64,000 bases of DNA from Streptomyces globosus (GTDB taxonomy: Bacteria; Actinomycetota; Actinomycetes; Streptomycetales; Streptomycetaceae), in the NCBI RefSeq assembly GCF_003325375.1, contig NZ_CP030862.1, positions 62,001 to 126,000 of the forward strand. The letters are read 5' to 3'. The notes beneath the pieces are model-generated. The model ran no database searches, was not told where the DNA came from, and saw only the letters and a list, made by a program, of their open reading frames with translations. Each line of letters starts with the position of its first letter. Position 1 is the stretch's first letter. A program made the translations under genes and the position numbers. Below, piece by piece: positions 1-10,628 of the stretch.

Positions 1-2344
1 GCCTCCACGCCGATCCGGTCGATCTCGGCGGCCAGCTGCTGGCGCTGCCGCTCGGTCGGCGGTCCCTCCAGCGTGAAGTAGGAAGCGAACGGCTGGGCGG
101 TGAGCCCGGCGGCCTGCGCGGCGGAGGGCGGCAGGACCACGGAGATGCCGTAGCCGTTGGTGCCCTTGGGCGCCTGGTGCACGGCGAACACCTTGTCCTC
201 GCCGGGCGGCTCGCCCGGTCCCGCGAACGTGCGTTCCGCCTCGGAGGTGATGAGCCGGACGGTGGCCTTGCCGTCCTTGACGTCGCGCGGGTCCAGGGAG
301 ACGGCCTTGCCGGACTTCAGCGCGGCGACGGTGCCCGGGTCGGTCACGGCGAGCGCGGTGAGCAGCTTCTCGTCGGCGACGACCAGCTCGTACATCGAGC
401 TGTGCTGTGAGACGGTGCAACGCCAGTCCCGGCGCAGCCTCCTGACCTCCGCGGCGGTGAACTCGGGGGCCCCGTCCTCCCAGAGCGGGCAGCGCTGGTC
501 CTTCGGCCGGACGATCTGGGCCCGGCCGCAGTCGCCCGGTCCCGTCACCCGCTCGCAGCCGGGCTTGCCGACCTGGACATGGGCGACGTCCGCCCGTACG
601 GAGACGGGCAGTTCCCGGCTCACGGCCTGGCGGACGGCCCCCATGGACTTCTGGTGCCCGGACTCGTGCAGTTCCACCTTGCCGGAGCCGGCAGGCAGTT
701 GGGCGACGTACTCGGCGCGCTGCTGCGCCTCGCTGCTCTGCTGGTACGTGGCCAGCGCGACGGTGCCGGCGACGGCGGCGAGGACGGCCGCCACGGCGGG
801 CGCGGTGCGGCCCCGGTTGCGCACGGCGTCGCGCAGGGCGAGCCGCGGCGAGAGCGGCAGCCAGCGCCCCGCCCGGCCGAACAGCCCGACGAGGACGGGG
901 GTGAGGGCGACGACGCCCAGTTCGGCGAGCGCGCTTCCGCCGGCGACGACGGTGGCGCCCGCGTCGGCGGTCGCGCCGTAGAGGGCGATGGCCGCGCCGA
1001 GGGCGACGGCCGCGAGCCCGGCGAAGGGCAGGACGCGGTTGGCCCGGCGGATGCCGCGCCGCCCGGTCAGCGAGGACAGCACGGTCTCCCGGGAGGCGGT
1101 GATCGCGGGGACCACGGCCGCGAGCAGGCCGGTGAGCACGGCGAGCAGGGCGATGCCGAGGAGTTCCAGGGGCCGGAGGTCGAAGCTGCCGAAGCGGACG
1201 CCGATGCGCTCCTCCAGGAGGGGCTGCAGCGCCAGGGTGAGGAGGATGCCGGCCGCGGTGCCGACGACGGCGGCCGCGGCGCCGATGACGAGGCCCCCGG
1301 AGAGGACGATGGCCCGGATGTGGCGCCGGTCGCCGCCGTTGGCGCCGACGAGGCCGAGCTGGCGGCGCGAGCGGCGGGCGCCGACCGCGAAGGCGGGGCC
1401 GGCGAGCAGGCAGATCTCCAGCATGGCGAGGCCGACGACGGTGGCGAGGATGGCCGTCTCGCTGGCCGGCAGCGATGCGAAGTCGCGCTCGCCCGTGCTG
1501 TCCATCAGCGCGTACAGGGGGACGTCGGACCGCGCGGGCGGGTCGAGGGCGACGGCCCGGGAGCGGACCAGGACGCCCTTGGTGTTGGCCTCCTTGACCA
1601 TGTTCCACGTGAAACCACCCGGCCCGGTCTTCACCAGGTAGGCGTCGTCGGCGACCACCCCGGGCACCCCGGCGGCCCGCAGCTCCTTGTCGAGCGGGGT
1701 GAGCAGGGTGCCGGGCGGGGCGGTGATCTCGATCTTGTGCAGGTCGGAGGGGAGCTCGTACGCGCCGACGATCCGGTACCACGTGGCGGAGCCGCGCGGG
1801 GTGAACTGCGAGCCCACGAAGAGCCCGGAGGCCTCCAGGAAGGCGTTGGTGGCGACGACCTCCCCGGCCTCCTCGGGTGCCCGCCCGCGGTCCATGACGA
1901 TCATGCCCTTGACCAGGGGGCTGGCGGTGTCGACCTCGCGCAGCTCGGTCTGCAGCAGCCCGTACCGGCTCCGGATCTTGGTGTGGCCGGTGCTGACCTT
2001 CAGGGCCTCGGATCCGGCCGGCACCGCGGACCTCGCGTGGTCCGCCCCGGGCTCGGGGGACTGCTGGAACGCGTGGTCGGAGACGGCCGTGTAGCCGCCT
2101 CCGTCGGGCCGCTGGTAGATGGGGCCGCCGATGCCGGAGGAGGTCAGCAGGGCGTCGGCGGCGCCGATCTTGCGGCTGACCTCCTCGGCGGGCGAGAGTT
2201 CCGAGCTGCGCAGGGTGACGTCCGCGGCGCTGACACCGATGATCGGCAGGGCGATCATCGCGAGGACGAGGAAGCTGCGGCCCTTGGCGCGCCAGGCGTC
2301 GCGCCGGGCTATGCGGAGGGCCGCGACCCAGGAGTGGTACGCCT

Positions 2345-2348
<4 letters not shown>
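1..2348 (-). CDS. FtsX-family ABC transporter permease (3' end outside window)
   Basis: Integral membrane subunit of a MacB/FtsX-type ABC exporter, probably moving a lipid, peptide or drug out of the membrane. The reading frame is open from the GTG at 2346-2348 to base 1, about 782 residues, with no stop inside the window, so the C-terminus is missing. An N-terminal hydrophobic segment (RSFLVLAMIALPIIGVSAAD) is followed by a large extracytoplasmic domain, three to four central hydrophobic stretches, and a second periplasmic-type domain, which is the duplicated FtsX layout. The start codon overlaps the stop of the upstream ATPase gene (GTGA), so the two are translationally coupled. The substrate cannot be read from the sequence. 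Confidence 0.85.
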
Positions 2349-3094
<746 letters not shown>

Positions 3095-3120
3095 GGGTCC
3101 CCCCTGGGACGGTGGCGGCG

Positions 3121-3756
3121 TCAGCGCTGCGGGGCGTGGGACGCGCGGGGTTTCGGGGCGGTGGCGGGGTCGGCGGCCTGCGGCGGGTCCCCGTCGGCTC
3201 TCCGGTCGGCCGTCAGGGAGAGCCGTACGAGCCGGGATTCGCTGTGGTCCAGCCAGCGGGCCTCCGCCTCGGTCTGGAAGATGAGCTGTTCGAGCACCAG
3301 CAGCCAGGCCACGTCGTCGCGTTCGCGGGCCGCGCCCGACTCCAGGGCGGCCAGGGCCTGCGCCTTGAGGCGGGTGTAGTCCTGCATCGCCTTGACCGTG
3401 GCGTGCCGCTGGGCCTGGATGACCGCGCGGATGTCCACGCCGGGGGAGCCGACCGCCATGGCGAGCTTGATGGCGAGCTCGTCGCGGGGCGGGCTGGTGC
3501 GGTCGACGGGGCGCTCGTACCAGAGGCGCAGCTCGGCGCGGCCCGCCTCGGTGATGGCGTACAGGGTGTGGCCGGCGGGGTCCTCGCCGCCGGGGGCGAC
3601 GAGGCCGTCGCGCTCCAGGCGGGCGAGGGTCGTGTACACCTGCCCGACGTTGAGGGGCCAGGTGGAGCCGGTGCGGGATTCGAACTCGGTACGCAGCTGG
3701 GAGCCGTACCGGGGTCCGTCATCCAGCAGGGCGAGTAGTCCGTGGCGGATCGACAT
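3121..3756 (-). CDS. PadR family transcriptional regulator
   Basis: Predicted ligand-responsive repressor of the downstream ABC exporter. The N-terminal winged helix is typical of PadR (HGLLALLDDGPRYGSQL, then LNVGQVYTTLARLERDGLV), followed by a long helical C-terminal dimerisation domain of the PadR_4/VirA type. I start at the ATG at 3754-3756 (MSIRHG), because an upstream TTG in frame at 3792 has no family similarity. This start overlaps a double palindrome, which implies autorepression. The protein is 211 residues, and ends in an Ala/Pro-rich tail. Family membership is clear; the inducer is unknown. Confidence 0.9.
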   Translation of the reverse strand: MSIRHGLLALLDDGPRYGSQLRTEFESRTGSTWPLNVGQVYTTLARLERDGLVAPGGEDPAGHTLYAITEAGRAELRLWYERPVDRTSPPRDELAIKLAMAVGSPGVDIRAVIQAQRHATVKAMQDYTRLKAQALAALESGAARERDDVAWLLVLEQLIFQTEAEARWLDHSESRLVRLSLTADRRADGDPPQAADPATAPKPRASHAPQR

Positions 3757-3778
3757 ACTCAGTATGTATACCGAGTAT
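3755..3778. promoter_or_regulatory. PadR-type operator, two palindromic half sites
   Basis: Two 11-bp near-palindromes, ATACTCAGTAT (3755-3765) and ATACCGAGTAT (3768-3778), are separated by two bases and sit across the padR start codon. The ATACT/AGTAT core is the kind of site bound by PadR repressors in actinobacteria. Location and symmetry indicate autoregulation and control of the exporter operon. Confidence 0.75.
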
Positions 3779-3852
3779 GTCGTGCACCGCAACCATCGTC
3801 CGGCGTAGTCCCCGAGGGGGAGGCGGGCTCCGGCGCGGCACCCGCGGCGGGT

Positions 3853-4626
3853 TCACTGCCCGCGTCGCAGCCGCGCCCCGAGGCAGCCGAGTCCGATGCC
3901 CATCAGGGCGAATCCGGTGCCGAGCGGCAGGAGGTGGGCGGCCAGGTCGGCGGCGCGCTCGTTCGGGCCGGTGCCGAGTGCCGTGACCGGCGCGGGCGGG
4001 ACGGGCGCGTCGGGCGGGACGGGTGCGTTGGGTGCGTCGGGCGCGTCCGGCGGGCGGGCCGGGGGGTACGGGACGGGCCGCGCGGGCGCGGGCGGCAGGG
4101 GGCGGGAGGCCGGTACGGTCCGCGGGTTCGGCGGCTCGGCCGCGGGGCGCCCGGGCCGCTGCCGGCCCGCCCCGGCGGGGGTGCCGGCCAGCTGGGCGCG
4201 CATGCCGGCGTCCTCGCCGCTGCGGTCGCCGCCGGGCTCGCGCCCGCTCCGCTCGGCCGGCTCGTCCCGGTCGACCGGCTCGCGGCGGGCCTCCGGCTCC
4301 GCCGGGAGGCTCTCCGGTCCGGGGCGGCCGTCCTCCCGGTCCTCCCGGTCCTCCAGGCCCTCCCGGTCCTCCGTGCCTTCCAGGTTCTCCCAGCCCTCCG
4401 GATCGCCCCGGCCCCCGCGCGCGTCCCGCCGGTCCCCGGCGCCGGCCTCACGGGCGCCGTCCGCGCCGTCCGCCTTCGGGCCGGCGCCCTCCCCGGGGTC
4501 CTGCCGCACCGCGGCGGAGGCCGGCTCCGCCGCCTCCGCGCCCGGGGCGGCAGGGAGAGCGCAGACGGCGGCCGCGGCGGCCAGGACCGCCCCGGCCGCC
4601 CAATGCGATGCGCGGCGTCGGTGCAC
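3853..4626 (-). CDS. Secreted low-complexity protein with C-terminal membrane anchor
   Basis: Protein of 257 residues with no enzymatic motif. I start at the GTG at 4624-4626 because it is preceded by GGGAGG and begins a classic signal peptide (VHRRR, then an Ala-rich hydrophobic core, cleavage near GAEAAE). The middle is charged and low in complexity, with runs of EDREGLEDRED and Pro/Ala/Arg, so it is probably unfolded in the wall. The C-terminus is a transmembrane stretch (LGTGFALMGIGLGCLGA) followed by RLRRGQ. That topology suits a wall-spanning anchored protein of streptomycetes. Function unknown. It is not a sortase LPXTG substrate, because the motif is absent. Confidence 0.6.
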   Translation of the reverse strand: MHRRRASHWAAGAVLAAAAAVCALPAAPGAEAAEPASAAVRQDPGEGAGPKADGADGAREAGAGDRRDARGGRGDPEGWENLEGTEDREGLEDREDREDGRPGPESLPAEPEARREPVDRDEPAERSGREPGGDRSGEDAGMRAQLAGTPAGAGRQRPGRPAAEPPNPRTVPASRPLPPAPARPVPYPPARPPDAPDAPNAPVPPDAPVPPAPVTALGTGPNERAADLAAHLLPLGTGFALMGIGLGCLGARLRRGQ

Positions 4627-4718
4627 GGCGAGCGCCTCCCGTCCGCATGGGTCCCCCCGGGACGGAGCCCGGGAGGAGGCCGAGATGTCCCGCCCAGAGT
4701 CACATGGTGGTACAAAAG

Positions 4719-4758
4719 CGGCATCCCGGGCGCCCCACACGGGTGGCCCGGGATGCCG
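4719..4758 (-). terminator. Intrinsic terminator of the PASTA kinase gene
   Basis: Perfect 13-bp arms (cggcatcccgggc and gcccgggatgccg) flank a 14-base loop. On the minus strand the stem is followed by CTTTTGT. It lies 51 bp after the kinase stop codon and before the next gene on that strand. Confidence 0.75.
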
Positions 4759-4808
4759 GTGTCGTCACAACGGCCCCGTACGGGCCCGTCTGGCCTCCGC
4801 CGGAGGCG

Positions 4809-6470
4809 CTACTGCGGGTCGCCGGTGGAGACGACCAGCGTGAACTCGGTCCCCTCCTTGTCGACCTTGCCGCCCGCCTCGGGCAGCTGCTGGAGGACGG
4901 TGTCCTCGCCGTAGACCGCCTCGTCGCGCTTCTCGATCTTGTACTTCCAGCCCGCCGCCTGGATGCACTCCTTCACCGAGAGCAGGTGCTTGTACCGGAA
5001 GTCCGGCGCGATCACCTTCGTCGCGTCGCTGTAGTGCTTGGTGGGCTCCTTGCACTTCTGCGGGTCGATCGTGCGCGTCGTGTCCGGGCCCTTGTGCCCG
5101 GCCTTGGCGGAGCCGGAGGGGCTGGCCTGGCCGCCCGCCGTCTGGCCGGTCGCCTGGTCGTCCTTGCCGCCCTGCTCGCCGTTGCCGGAGATCGCGTAGA
5201 CCAGCCCGCCCACCGCGAGCAGCGCCACGGTGATCGCGCCCACGACGACCGGCATGTTCTTCCGGCCGCCCGCCCCGGACGCGGCCGGGGCGACCTGCCC
5301 GGAGCCGGCGAACGGCGGAGGCGTCTGCGGCGCGTAGCCCTGGGCCGTCTGCGGCTGCGGCGGGTAGGCGTAGCCGCCCTGGCCCATCGCCGCAGGCGGC
5401 GGCGTCGGCGCGTACGGGGCGGGCGCCGGGGTCGGCGCGTACGGCTGCTGCACCGCGTGCCCGGGCGGTCCCTGGAGGCCCGGGTCGAGCGGCGGGAACA
5501 CGGTCGAGCCGACGCCCGCGCCGCTGCCGCCCGTGTGGGCGCCGGGGACGATGGCCGGGGCGCCGGTCTGCCCGGCCGCCAGGACGCGCGCGATCTCGTC
5601 GCGCATCGCGGCGGCGGTGGGGAAGCGCTCGTTCGGGTTCTTCTTCAGGGCACGCGCCACGAGCGCGTCCATCGCCGGGCTGACGGACCGGTTGACGGAG
5701 GACGGCGCGACCGGCTCCTCCTGTACGTGCGCGTACGCGATCGCCAGCGGCGAGTCGGCGTCGAACGGCAGCCGCCCCGTCAGCAGCTGGAAGAGCATGA
5801 TGCCGACCGAGTACAGGTCGGAGCGGGCGTCGACGCCGCGGCCCAGCGCCTGCTCCGGCGACAGGTACTGCGGGGTGCCGACCACCATGCCGGTCTGCGT
5901 CATCGACGTGACGCCCGACTGCATGGCGCGGGCGATGCCGAAGTCCATCACCTTGACCACGCCGCGCTTGGTCATCATGACGTTGCCGGGCTTGATGTCG
6001 CGGTGGACCAGGCCCATCTCGTGGCTGGTCTCCAGCGCGGCCAGCACGTCGGCCGTCACCTTCAGCGCCTTGTCGGCGGGCATCGCCCCGTACTGGCGGA
6101 TGTCCTCCTCCAGCACGGAGCCCAGCGGACGGCCCTCCACGTACTCCATGACGATGTACGGCATGACGGCCGCGTCGGCCCGGCCGTCGGGGAAGACGAC
6201 CTCGCCCTCGCCCGTGTCGAAGACCGAGACGATGTTGGTGTGCGACAGTTTCGCAACAGCCTGCGCCTCACGCCGGAACCGCTCGCGGAACGACTGCTCG
6301 CGGCCCAGGTCGCTGTGCAGCGTCTTGATGGCCACCTGCCGGTCCAGCGCCGAGTCGTACGCCAGGTAGACGGACGCCATGCCGCCCGCGCCGAGCAAAT
6401 CCCTTAGCTGGTAACGGCCACCGGCCAGAGATCCGCCCGCGTACCGGGCCTGATTGCCGTCCTGGCTCAT
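4809..6470 (-). CDS. Membrane Ser/Thr protein kinase with one PASTA domain (PknB-like)
   Basis: Signalling kinase with a cytoplasmic N-terminal catalytic domain, a proline-rich linker, one transmembrane helix (residues about 406-428) and one extracellular PASTA repeat (about 482-550), which in this family senses peptidoglycan fragments. Catalytic residues are present: Gly loop GAGGMASVY, Lys49, HRD-type VHRDIKPGN with Asp158, DFG at 176-178, and an activation loop with several Thr. I start at the ATG at 6468-6470 (MSQDGN), giving 553 residues; further upstream the frame shows no kinase similarity. Most PknB proteins carry three or four PASTA repeats, so one is few. It is divergent from a second kinase gene. 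Confidence 0.92.
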   Translation of the reverse strand: MSQDGNQARYAGGSLAGGRYQLRDLLGAGGMASVYLAYDSALDRQVAIKTLHSDLGREQSFRERFRREAQAVAKLSHTNIVSVFDTGEGEVVFPDGRADAAVMPYIVMEYVEGRPLGSVLEEDIRQYGAMPADKALKVTADVLAALETSHEMGLVHRDIKPGNVMMTKRGVVKVMDFGIARAMQSGVTSMTQTGMVVGTPQYLSPEQALGRGVDARSDLYSVGIMLFQLLTGRLPFDADSPLAIAYAHVQEEPVAPSSVNRSVSPAMDALVARALKKNPNERFPTAAAMRDEIARVLAAGQTGAPAIVPGAHTGGSGAGVGSTVFPPLDPGLQGPPGHAVQQPYAPTPAPAPYAPTPPPAAMGQGGYAYPPQPQTAQGYAPQTPPPFAGSGQVAPAASGAGGRKNMPVVVGAITVALLAVGGLVYAISGNGEQGGKDDQATGQTAGGQASPSGSAKAGHKGPDTTRTIDPQKCKEPTKHYSDATKVIAPDFRYKHLLSVKECIQAAGWKYKIEKRDEAVYGEDTVLQQLPEAGGKVDKEGTEFTLVVSTGDPQ

Positions 6471-6702
6471 GACTGTTGCTTCCCCTCGGGGTGTGTCCTG
6501 ACGCGTCTGGCTGAGCGCATGTCGGGCCCAGTCTGCCGGAGGGCAAGCACACGTCAAGCCAGGTGCCCGTTCCGTGACCGCGGGGCAACGGCGTGCCATT
6601 GTCCGAACGGCGACGTGTGCGGAGGCTGTAGCGTTCATCGGAGCACCGTAAAAAGGACCTACCGCTGAGCGCGGCGGCCGAGAGAGACGACGGCGAGGAC
6701 TC

Positions 6703-8313
6703 ATGGCACCCGAACCCGAGGAACGCGGCGCCGGGATGGCAGATGGTCCTGAGCACTGGGGCGCCGGCGGCCTGGTCGGCGACGGCCGCTACCGGCTGAC
6801 GCACCGCCTGGGCCGCGGCGGCATGGCGGAGGTGTTCGCCGCCGAGGACGTCCGGCTCGGCCGGACCGTCGCGGTGAAGCTGCTGCGGGCCGACCTCGCG
6901 GAGGACCCGGTCTCCAAGGCCCGCTTCACGCGCGAGGCGCAGTCCGTCGCCGGACTCAACCACCACGCCGTCGTCGCCGTGTACGACTCCGGCGAGGACA
7001 AGGTCGGCGCCAACACGGTGCCGTACATCGTCATGGAGCTGGTCGAGGGCCGCACCATCCGCGACCTCCTCCTCAGCAGCGGCGAGCCGCCCGGCCCCGA
7101 GCAGGCCCTCATCATCGTCTCCGGAGTGCTGGAGGCGCTGGCCTACTCGCACCAGCACGGCATCGTGCACCGCGACATCAAGCCCGCCAACGTCATCATC
7201 ACCGGCGCCGGCGCCGTCAAGGTGATGGACTTCGGCATCGCCCGCGCCCTGCACGGCGCCCAGTCGACGATGACGCAGACCGGCATGGTCATGGGCACCC
7301 CGCAGTACCTGTCGCCGGAGCAGGCCCTCGGCAAGGCCGTCGACCACCGCTCCGACCTCTACGCCACCGGCTGCCTCCTCTACGAACTGCTCGCGCTGCG
7401 GCCGCCCTTCACGGGCGAGACGCCCCTGTCGGTGGTCTACCAGCACGTCCAGGACGCGCCGGTGCCGCCCTCGCAGCTGCCGGACGGCCCCGACATCCCG
7501 CAGGAGCTCGACGGGCTCGTCATGCGCGCCCTCGCCAAGGACCCGGACGACCGGTTCCAGAGCGCCGAGGAGATGCGCGGACTCGTCCAGTACGCCCTCC
7601 AGATGCTCCAGGACCAGGGGTCGGGCTCGGGCACCTGGAACACCGGCCCGGTCACCATGGCCCTGCCCCACGGCCGGGGCGGCGCCGCGCCGACCACCGC
7701 GATGCCCGTCGCCCAGGGCGGCGCGCAGGGCTACCCCGCGCACGCCACCACCTCGCAGTTCCAGCAGCCGATGGTGCCGCCGCTGAACCCGGACGACGGC
7801 GCGGCCTTCCCCGGCGGGTACGACGCCCACGGCCACGGCGGCCAGGGCGCGGGCGGCGGCCGCGACGGGTACGACGGCTACGACCGGTACGACGACCGCG
7901 GCGGCGGCCGCTGGAAGCTGTGGCTGTTCGCGGTCCTCGCCGTCGTCGCCATCGCCGGCGGCGTCGCGTACGCCGTCAAGTCCGTCGGCCAGCAGGGCAG
8001 CGGGGACGGCGGCAAGCCGGCGACCGTGCAGAGCTCCTCCGGCGGCGCGCAGAACAGCCCGTCGTCCTCGCAGGACACCCCCTCGGCGGACACCTCGGGC
8101 AACTCCCGCCCCTCGGAGGACTTCTCGCCGCCGCCGAGCCGCACGCGGAACTCGCCGAGCCCCTCCTTCTCGCAGTCGGCGTCGTCCAGCCCGTCGCCCT
8201 CCGCGTCGAAGTCCGCCTCGTCCTCGCCGTCGCCCTCGAAGGCGTCGCCGTCGTCCAAGCCCCCGTCGGTACCGGTGGAATCGCCGAAGCCGCAGCTGGA
8301 GGACGCGGGCTGA
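6703..8313 (+). CDS. Membrane Ser/Thr protein kinase with Ser/Pro-rich extracellular tail
   Basis: Paralogue of the divergent kinase. The catalytic domain (residues about 30-290) has Lys59, the catalytic loop VHRDIKPAN (Asp158) and DFG. After a Gly/Pro/Asp-rich linker comes one transmembrane helix (about 404-426, [16 protein letters not shown]). Instead of PASTA repeats the outside part is about 110 residues of Ser/Pro/Lys low complexity. The product is 536 residues from the ATG at 6703; a second ATG at 6736 is also possible. Back-to-back promoters with the PASTA kinase suggest joint control. Substrates cannot be inferred. Confidence 0.9.
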   Translation: MAPEPEERGAGMADGPEHWGAGGLVGDGRYRLTHRLGRGGMAEVFAAEDVRLGRTVAVKLLRADLAEDPVSKARFTREAQSVAGLNHHAVVAVYDSGEDKVGANTVPYIVMELVEGRTIRDLLLSSGEPPGPEQALIIVSGVLEALAYSHQHGIVHRDIKPANVIITGAGAVKVMDFGIARALHGAQSTMTQTGMVMGTPQYLSPEQALGKAVDHRSDLYATGCLLYELLALRPPFTGETPLSVVYQHVQDAPVPPSQLPDGPDIPQELDGLVMRALAKDPDDRFQSAEEMRGLVQYALQMLQDQGSGSGTWNTGPVTMALPHGRGGAAPTTAMPVAQGGAQGYPAHATTSQFQQPMVPPLNPDDGAAFPGGYDAHGHGGQGAGGGRDGYDGYDRYDDRGGGRWKLWLFAVLAVVAIAGGVAYAVKSVGQQGSGDGGKPATVQSSSGGAQNSPSSSQDTPSADTSGNSRPSEDFSPPPSRTRNSPSPSFSQSASSSPSPSASKSASSSPSPSKASPSSKPPSVPVESPKPQLEDAG

Positions 8314-8339
8314 ACACCCGCCGGCCCGCACGCAAAGCA

Positions 8340-8376
8340 GGCCCGGAAACGGTTTGAATAGTTCCGTTTCCGGGCC
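8340..8376. terminator. Bidirectional terminator between convergent genes
   Basis: A 13-bp perfect inverted repeat (ggcccggaaacgg / ccgtttccgggcc) with an 11-base loop lies in the 112-bp gap between the kinase gene and the convergent response regulator. Confidence 0.75.
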
Positions 8377-8425
8377 GGCAGGCCCGCCCATTGCGCCGTT
8401 CCGGTGATTACCGGTCGGGAACTTC

Positions 8426-9106
8426 TCAGGCGCGGCGCTCGGCCTTGAGCCGCGCCACGTATGCGGCGGCCTGCGACCGGCGCTCCATGCCGAGCTTCGA
8501 CAGCAGCCCGGACACGTAGTTTTTGATCGTCTTCTCGGCGAGGTGCAGCCGCTCGCCGATGGCCCGGTTGGTCAGGCCCTCGCCGATCAGGTCGAGGATC
8601 CTGCGCTCCTGCCCGGTCAGGCTCGCCAGCCGGTCCTCGCCCCGGCCGCCCCCGCCGTCCCGCAGCCGCTCCAGCACCCGCGCCGTCGCCACCGGGTCGA
8701 GCAGCGACCGGCCCGCCGCCACGTCCCGCACGGCGCCCAGCAGCTCACTGCCGCGGATGGCCTTCAGGACGTACCCCGAGGCACCGGCCATGATCGCGTC
8801 GAAGAGGGCCTCGTCGTCGGCGAAGGACGTCAGCATCAGGCACTTCACGTGCTCGTCCCGCGAGCGGACCTCGCGGCAGACCTCCACCCCGCTGCCGTCG
8901 GGCAGGCGCACGTCGAGGACGGCCACGTCCGGGCGGGTGGCGGGGATGCGCACGAGGGCATCGGCTGCGCTGCCGGCCTCTCCGACGATCTCGATGTCCT
9001 CCTCGCCCGACAGGAGCTCGTGCACTCCGCGCCGTACCACTTCGTGGTCGTCCAGGAGGAATACCTTGATTTTTCCGTCTTCGCGCACGAACTCAGTTTC
9101 ACACAC
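8426..9106 (-). CDS. NarL/LuxR-type two-component response regulator (DevR-like)
   Basis: DNA-binding response regulator of 226 residues. The receiver domain (residues about 12-130) has the acidic pair DD19-20, the phosphoacceptor Asp65 (VLDVRLPDG) and the late Lys in YVLKAIRG. A GerE/LuxR helix-turn-helix follows ([19 protein letters not shown]). I use the GTG at 9104-9106 because AAGGGG lies 5 bases upstream. No sensor kinase gene is adjacent, so this is an orphan within the window; DevR/DosR-type regulators often pair with a distant GAF kinase. It is divergent from bkdA, and the shared intergenic region makes cross-regulation possible. Confidence 0.92.
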   Translation of the reverse strand: MCETEFVREDGKIKVFLLDDHEVVRRGVHELLSGEEDIEIVGEAGSAADALVRIPATRPDVAVLDVRLPDGSGVEVCREVRSRDEHVKCLMLTSFADDEALFDAIMAGASGYVLKAIRGSELLGAVRDVAAGRSLLDPVATARVLERLRDGGGGRGEDRLASLTGQERRILDLIGEGLTNRAIGERLHLAEKTIKNYVSGLLSKLGMERRSQAAAYVARLKAERRA

Positions 9107-9413
9107 TCACCCCTTCCCCCAGGTCGTTACCCGGGATAACGTGCCGTTGTTCCGGCCCCCTGCAAGGCTGTGACCAGTGGTTGTTCCCGCGACCCCGGAT
9201 TTACTTGGAAATCCAAGCAAAAACGCAGGTCAGCGGGGTTTCGCAGTTATGCGGCGCACTGGGTAACGTGCATTGCGCAGGGCAGTCGCCGGGGCACCTG
9301 TCACGCTCGGATCCCGTACACGACGCGCACCCACCCCGTGCGCGGACACGGAGCCGGGTGAGCCGCACTGGACCCCGGAGAACCCGGGAGCCGGACCGAC
9401 GGAGGAGCAACAC
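9107..9413. promoter_or_regulatory. Divergent regulator/bkdA promoter region with a palindrome
   Basis: This 307-bp gap serves both the response regulator gene and bkdABC. At 9204-9217 is a perfect palindrome, CTTGGAAATCCAAG (6-bp arms, 2-bp centre), which is AT-rich against its surroundings and a plausible operator. No gene is seen here. Confidence 0.45.
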
Positions 9414-10628
9414 GTGACCGTGGAGAGCACTGCCGCGCGCAAGCCGCGACGCAGCAGCGGCACCAAGCGGGCGGCAGGCGCCGCGAGCGCCGCCAAGGCC
9501 CCCGCAGCCAAGGCCGCCGCCACCCCGCAGAACACCGAGCCGCAGCTCGTACAGCTGCTGACGCCCGAGGGCGAGCGCATCGGCGCGGCGGAGAACCCCG
9601 ACAACGCGGAGTTCGCGGCCTTCGTCGAGGACATCACCACCGAGGACCTGCGCGGGCTCTACCGCGACATGGTCCTCACCCGCCGCTTCGACGGCGAGGC
9701 CACCGCCCTGCAGCGCCAGGGCGAGCTGGGCCTGTGGGCCTCGCTGCTCGGCCAGGAGGCCGCCCAGATCGGCTCCGGCCGCGCCCTGCGCGACGACGAC
9801 TACGTCTTCCCGACCTACCGCGAGCACGGGGTGGCATGGTGCCGCGGGGTCGACCCGACGAACCTCCTCGGCATGTTCCGCGGCGTGAACCACGGCGGCT
9901 GGGACCCCAACGGCAACAACTTCCACCTGTACACGATCGTCATCGGCTCCCAGACGCTCCACGCGACCGGGTACGCGATGGGCGTGGCCAAGGACGGCGC
10001 CGACTCCGCGGTCATCGCCTACTTCGGCGACGGCGCGTCCAGCCAGGGCGACGTCGCCGAGGCCTTCACCTTCTCGGCCGTCTACAACGCCCCCGTGGTG
10101 TTCTTCTGCCAGAACAACCAGTGGGCGATCTCCGAGCCGACCGAGCGCCAGATGCGCGTGCCGCTCTACCGCCGCGCCGAGGGCTTCGGCTTCCCCGGCG
10201 TCCGCGTCGACGGCAACGACGTCCTCGCCTGCCTCGCGGTCACCCGCTGGGCCCTGGACCGCGCCCGCCGCGGCGAGGGCCCGACGCTCGTCGAGGCGTA
10301 CACCTACCGCATGGGCGCCCACACCACCTCCGACGACCCGACGCGCTACCGGCGCGACGAGGAGCGGCAGGCCTGGGAGGCCAAGGACCCGATCCTGCGC
10401 CTGAAGGCCCACCTCCTCGCCTCCGGAGGCGCCGACGAGGCGTTCTTCGAGGAGCTGGAGACCGAGAGCGAGGCCCTGGGCAAGCGCGTCCGCGAGGTGG
10501 TGCGCGCCATGCCCGACCCCGACACCATGGCGATCTTCGAGAACGTCTACGCGGACGGGCACGCGCTCGTCGACGAGGAGCGCGCCCAGTTCGCCGCCTA
10601 CCTCGCGTCCTTCGAGGAGGGTCACTGA
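9414..10628 (+). CDS. bkdA: Branched-chain 2-oxoacid dehydrogenase E1 alpha subunit
   Basis: Thiamine-diphosphate-binding alpha subunit of the complex that oxidatively decarboxylates 2-oxo acids from Val, Leu and Ile to acyl-CoA, which supplies starters for branched fatty acids and polyketides. The ThDP motif is visible as GDGASSQGDVAEAF through CQNNQWAIS. I start at the GTG at 9414 (MTVESTAARKPRR after GGAGGAG), giving 404 residues; the N-terminal 40 residues are Lys/Ala-rich and probably disordered. The stop codon overlaps the start of the beta subunit (TGATG), so expression is coupled. Pyruvate as alternative substrate cannot be excluded, but the layout matches streptomycete bkd operons. 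Confidence 0.92.
   Translation: MTVESTAARKPRRSSGTKRAAGAASAAKAPAAKAAATPQNTEPQLVQLLTPEGERIGAAENPDNAEFAAFVEDITTEDLRGLYRDMVLTRRFDGEATALQRQGELGLWASLLGQEAAQIGSGRALRDDDYVFPTYREHGVAWCRGVDPTNLLGMFRGVNHGGWDPNGNNFHLYTIVIGSQTLHATGYAMGVAKDGADSAVIAYFGDGASSQGDVAEAFTFSAVYNAPVVFFCQNNQWAISEPTERQMRVPLYRRAEGFGFPGVRVDGNDVLACLAVTRWALDRARRGEGPTLVEAYTYRMGAHTTSDDPTRYRRDEERQAWEAKDPILRLKAHLLASGGADEAFFEELETESEALGKRVREVVRAMPDPDTMAIFENVYADGHALVDEERAQFAAYLASFEEGH

Noticed and set aside
3853..4626. LPXTG sortase substrate
   Set aside because: The C-terminal sequence LPLGTG has the right flavour but is not LPXTG; better explained as a plain membrane anchor.
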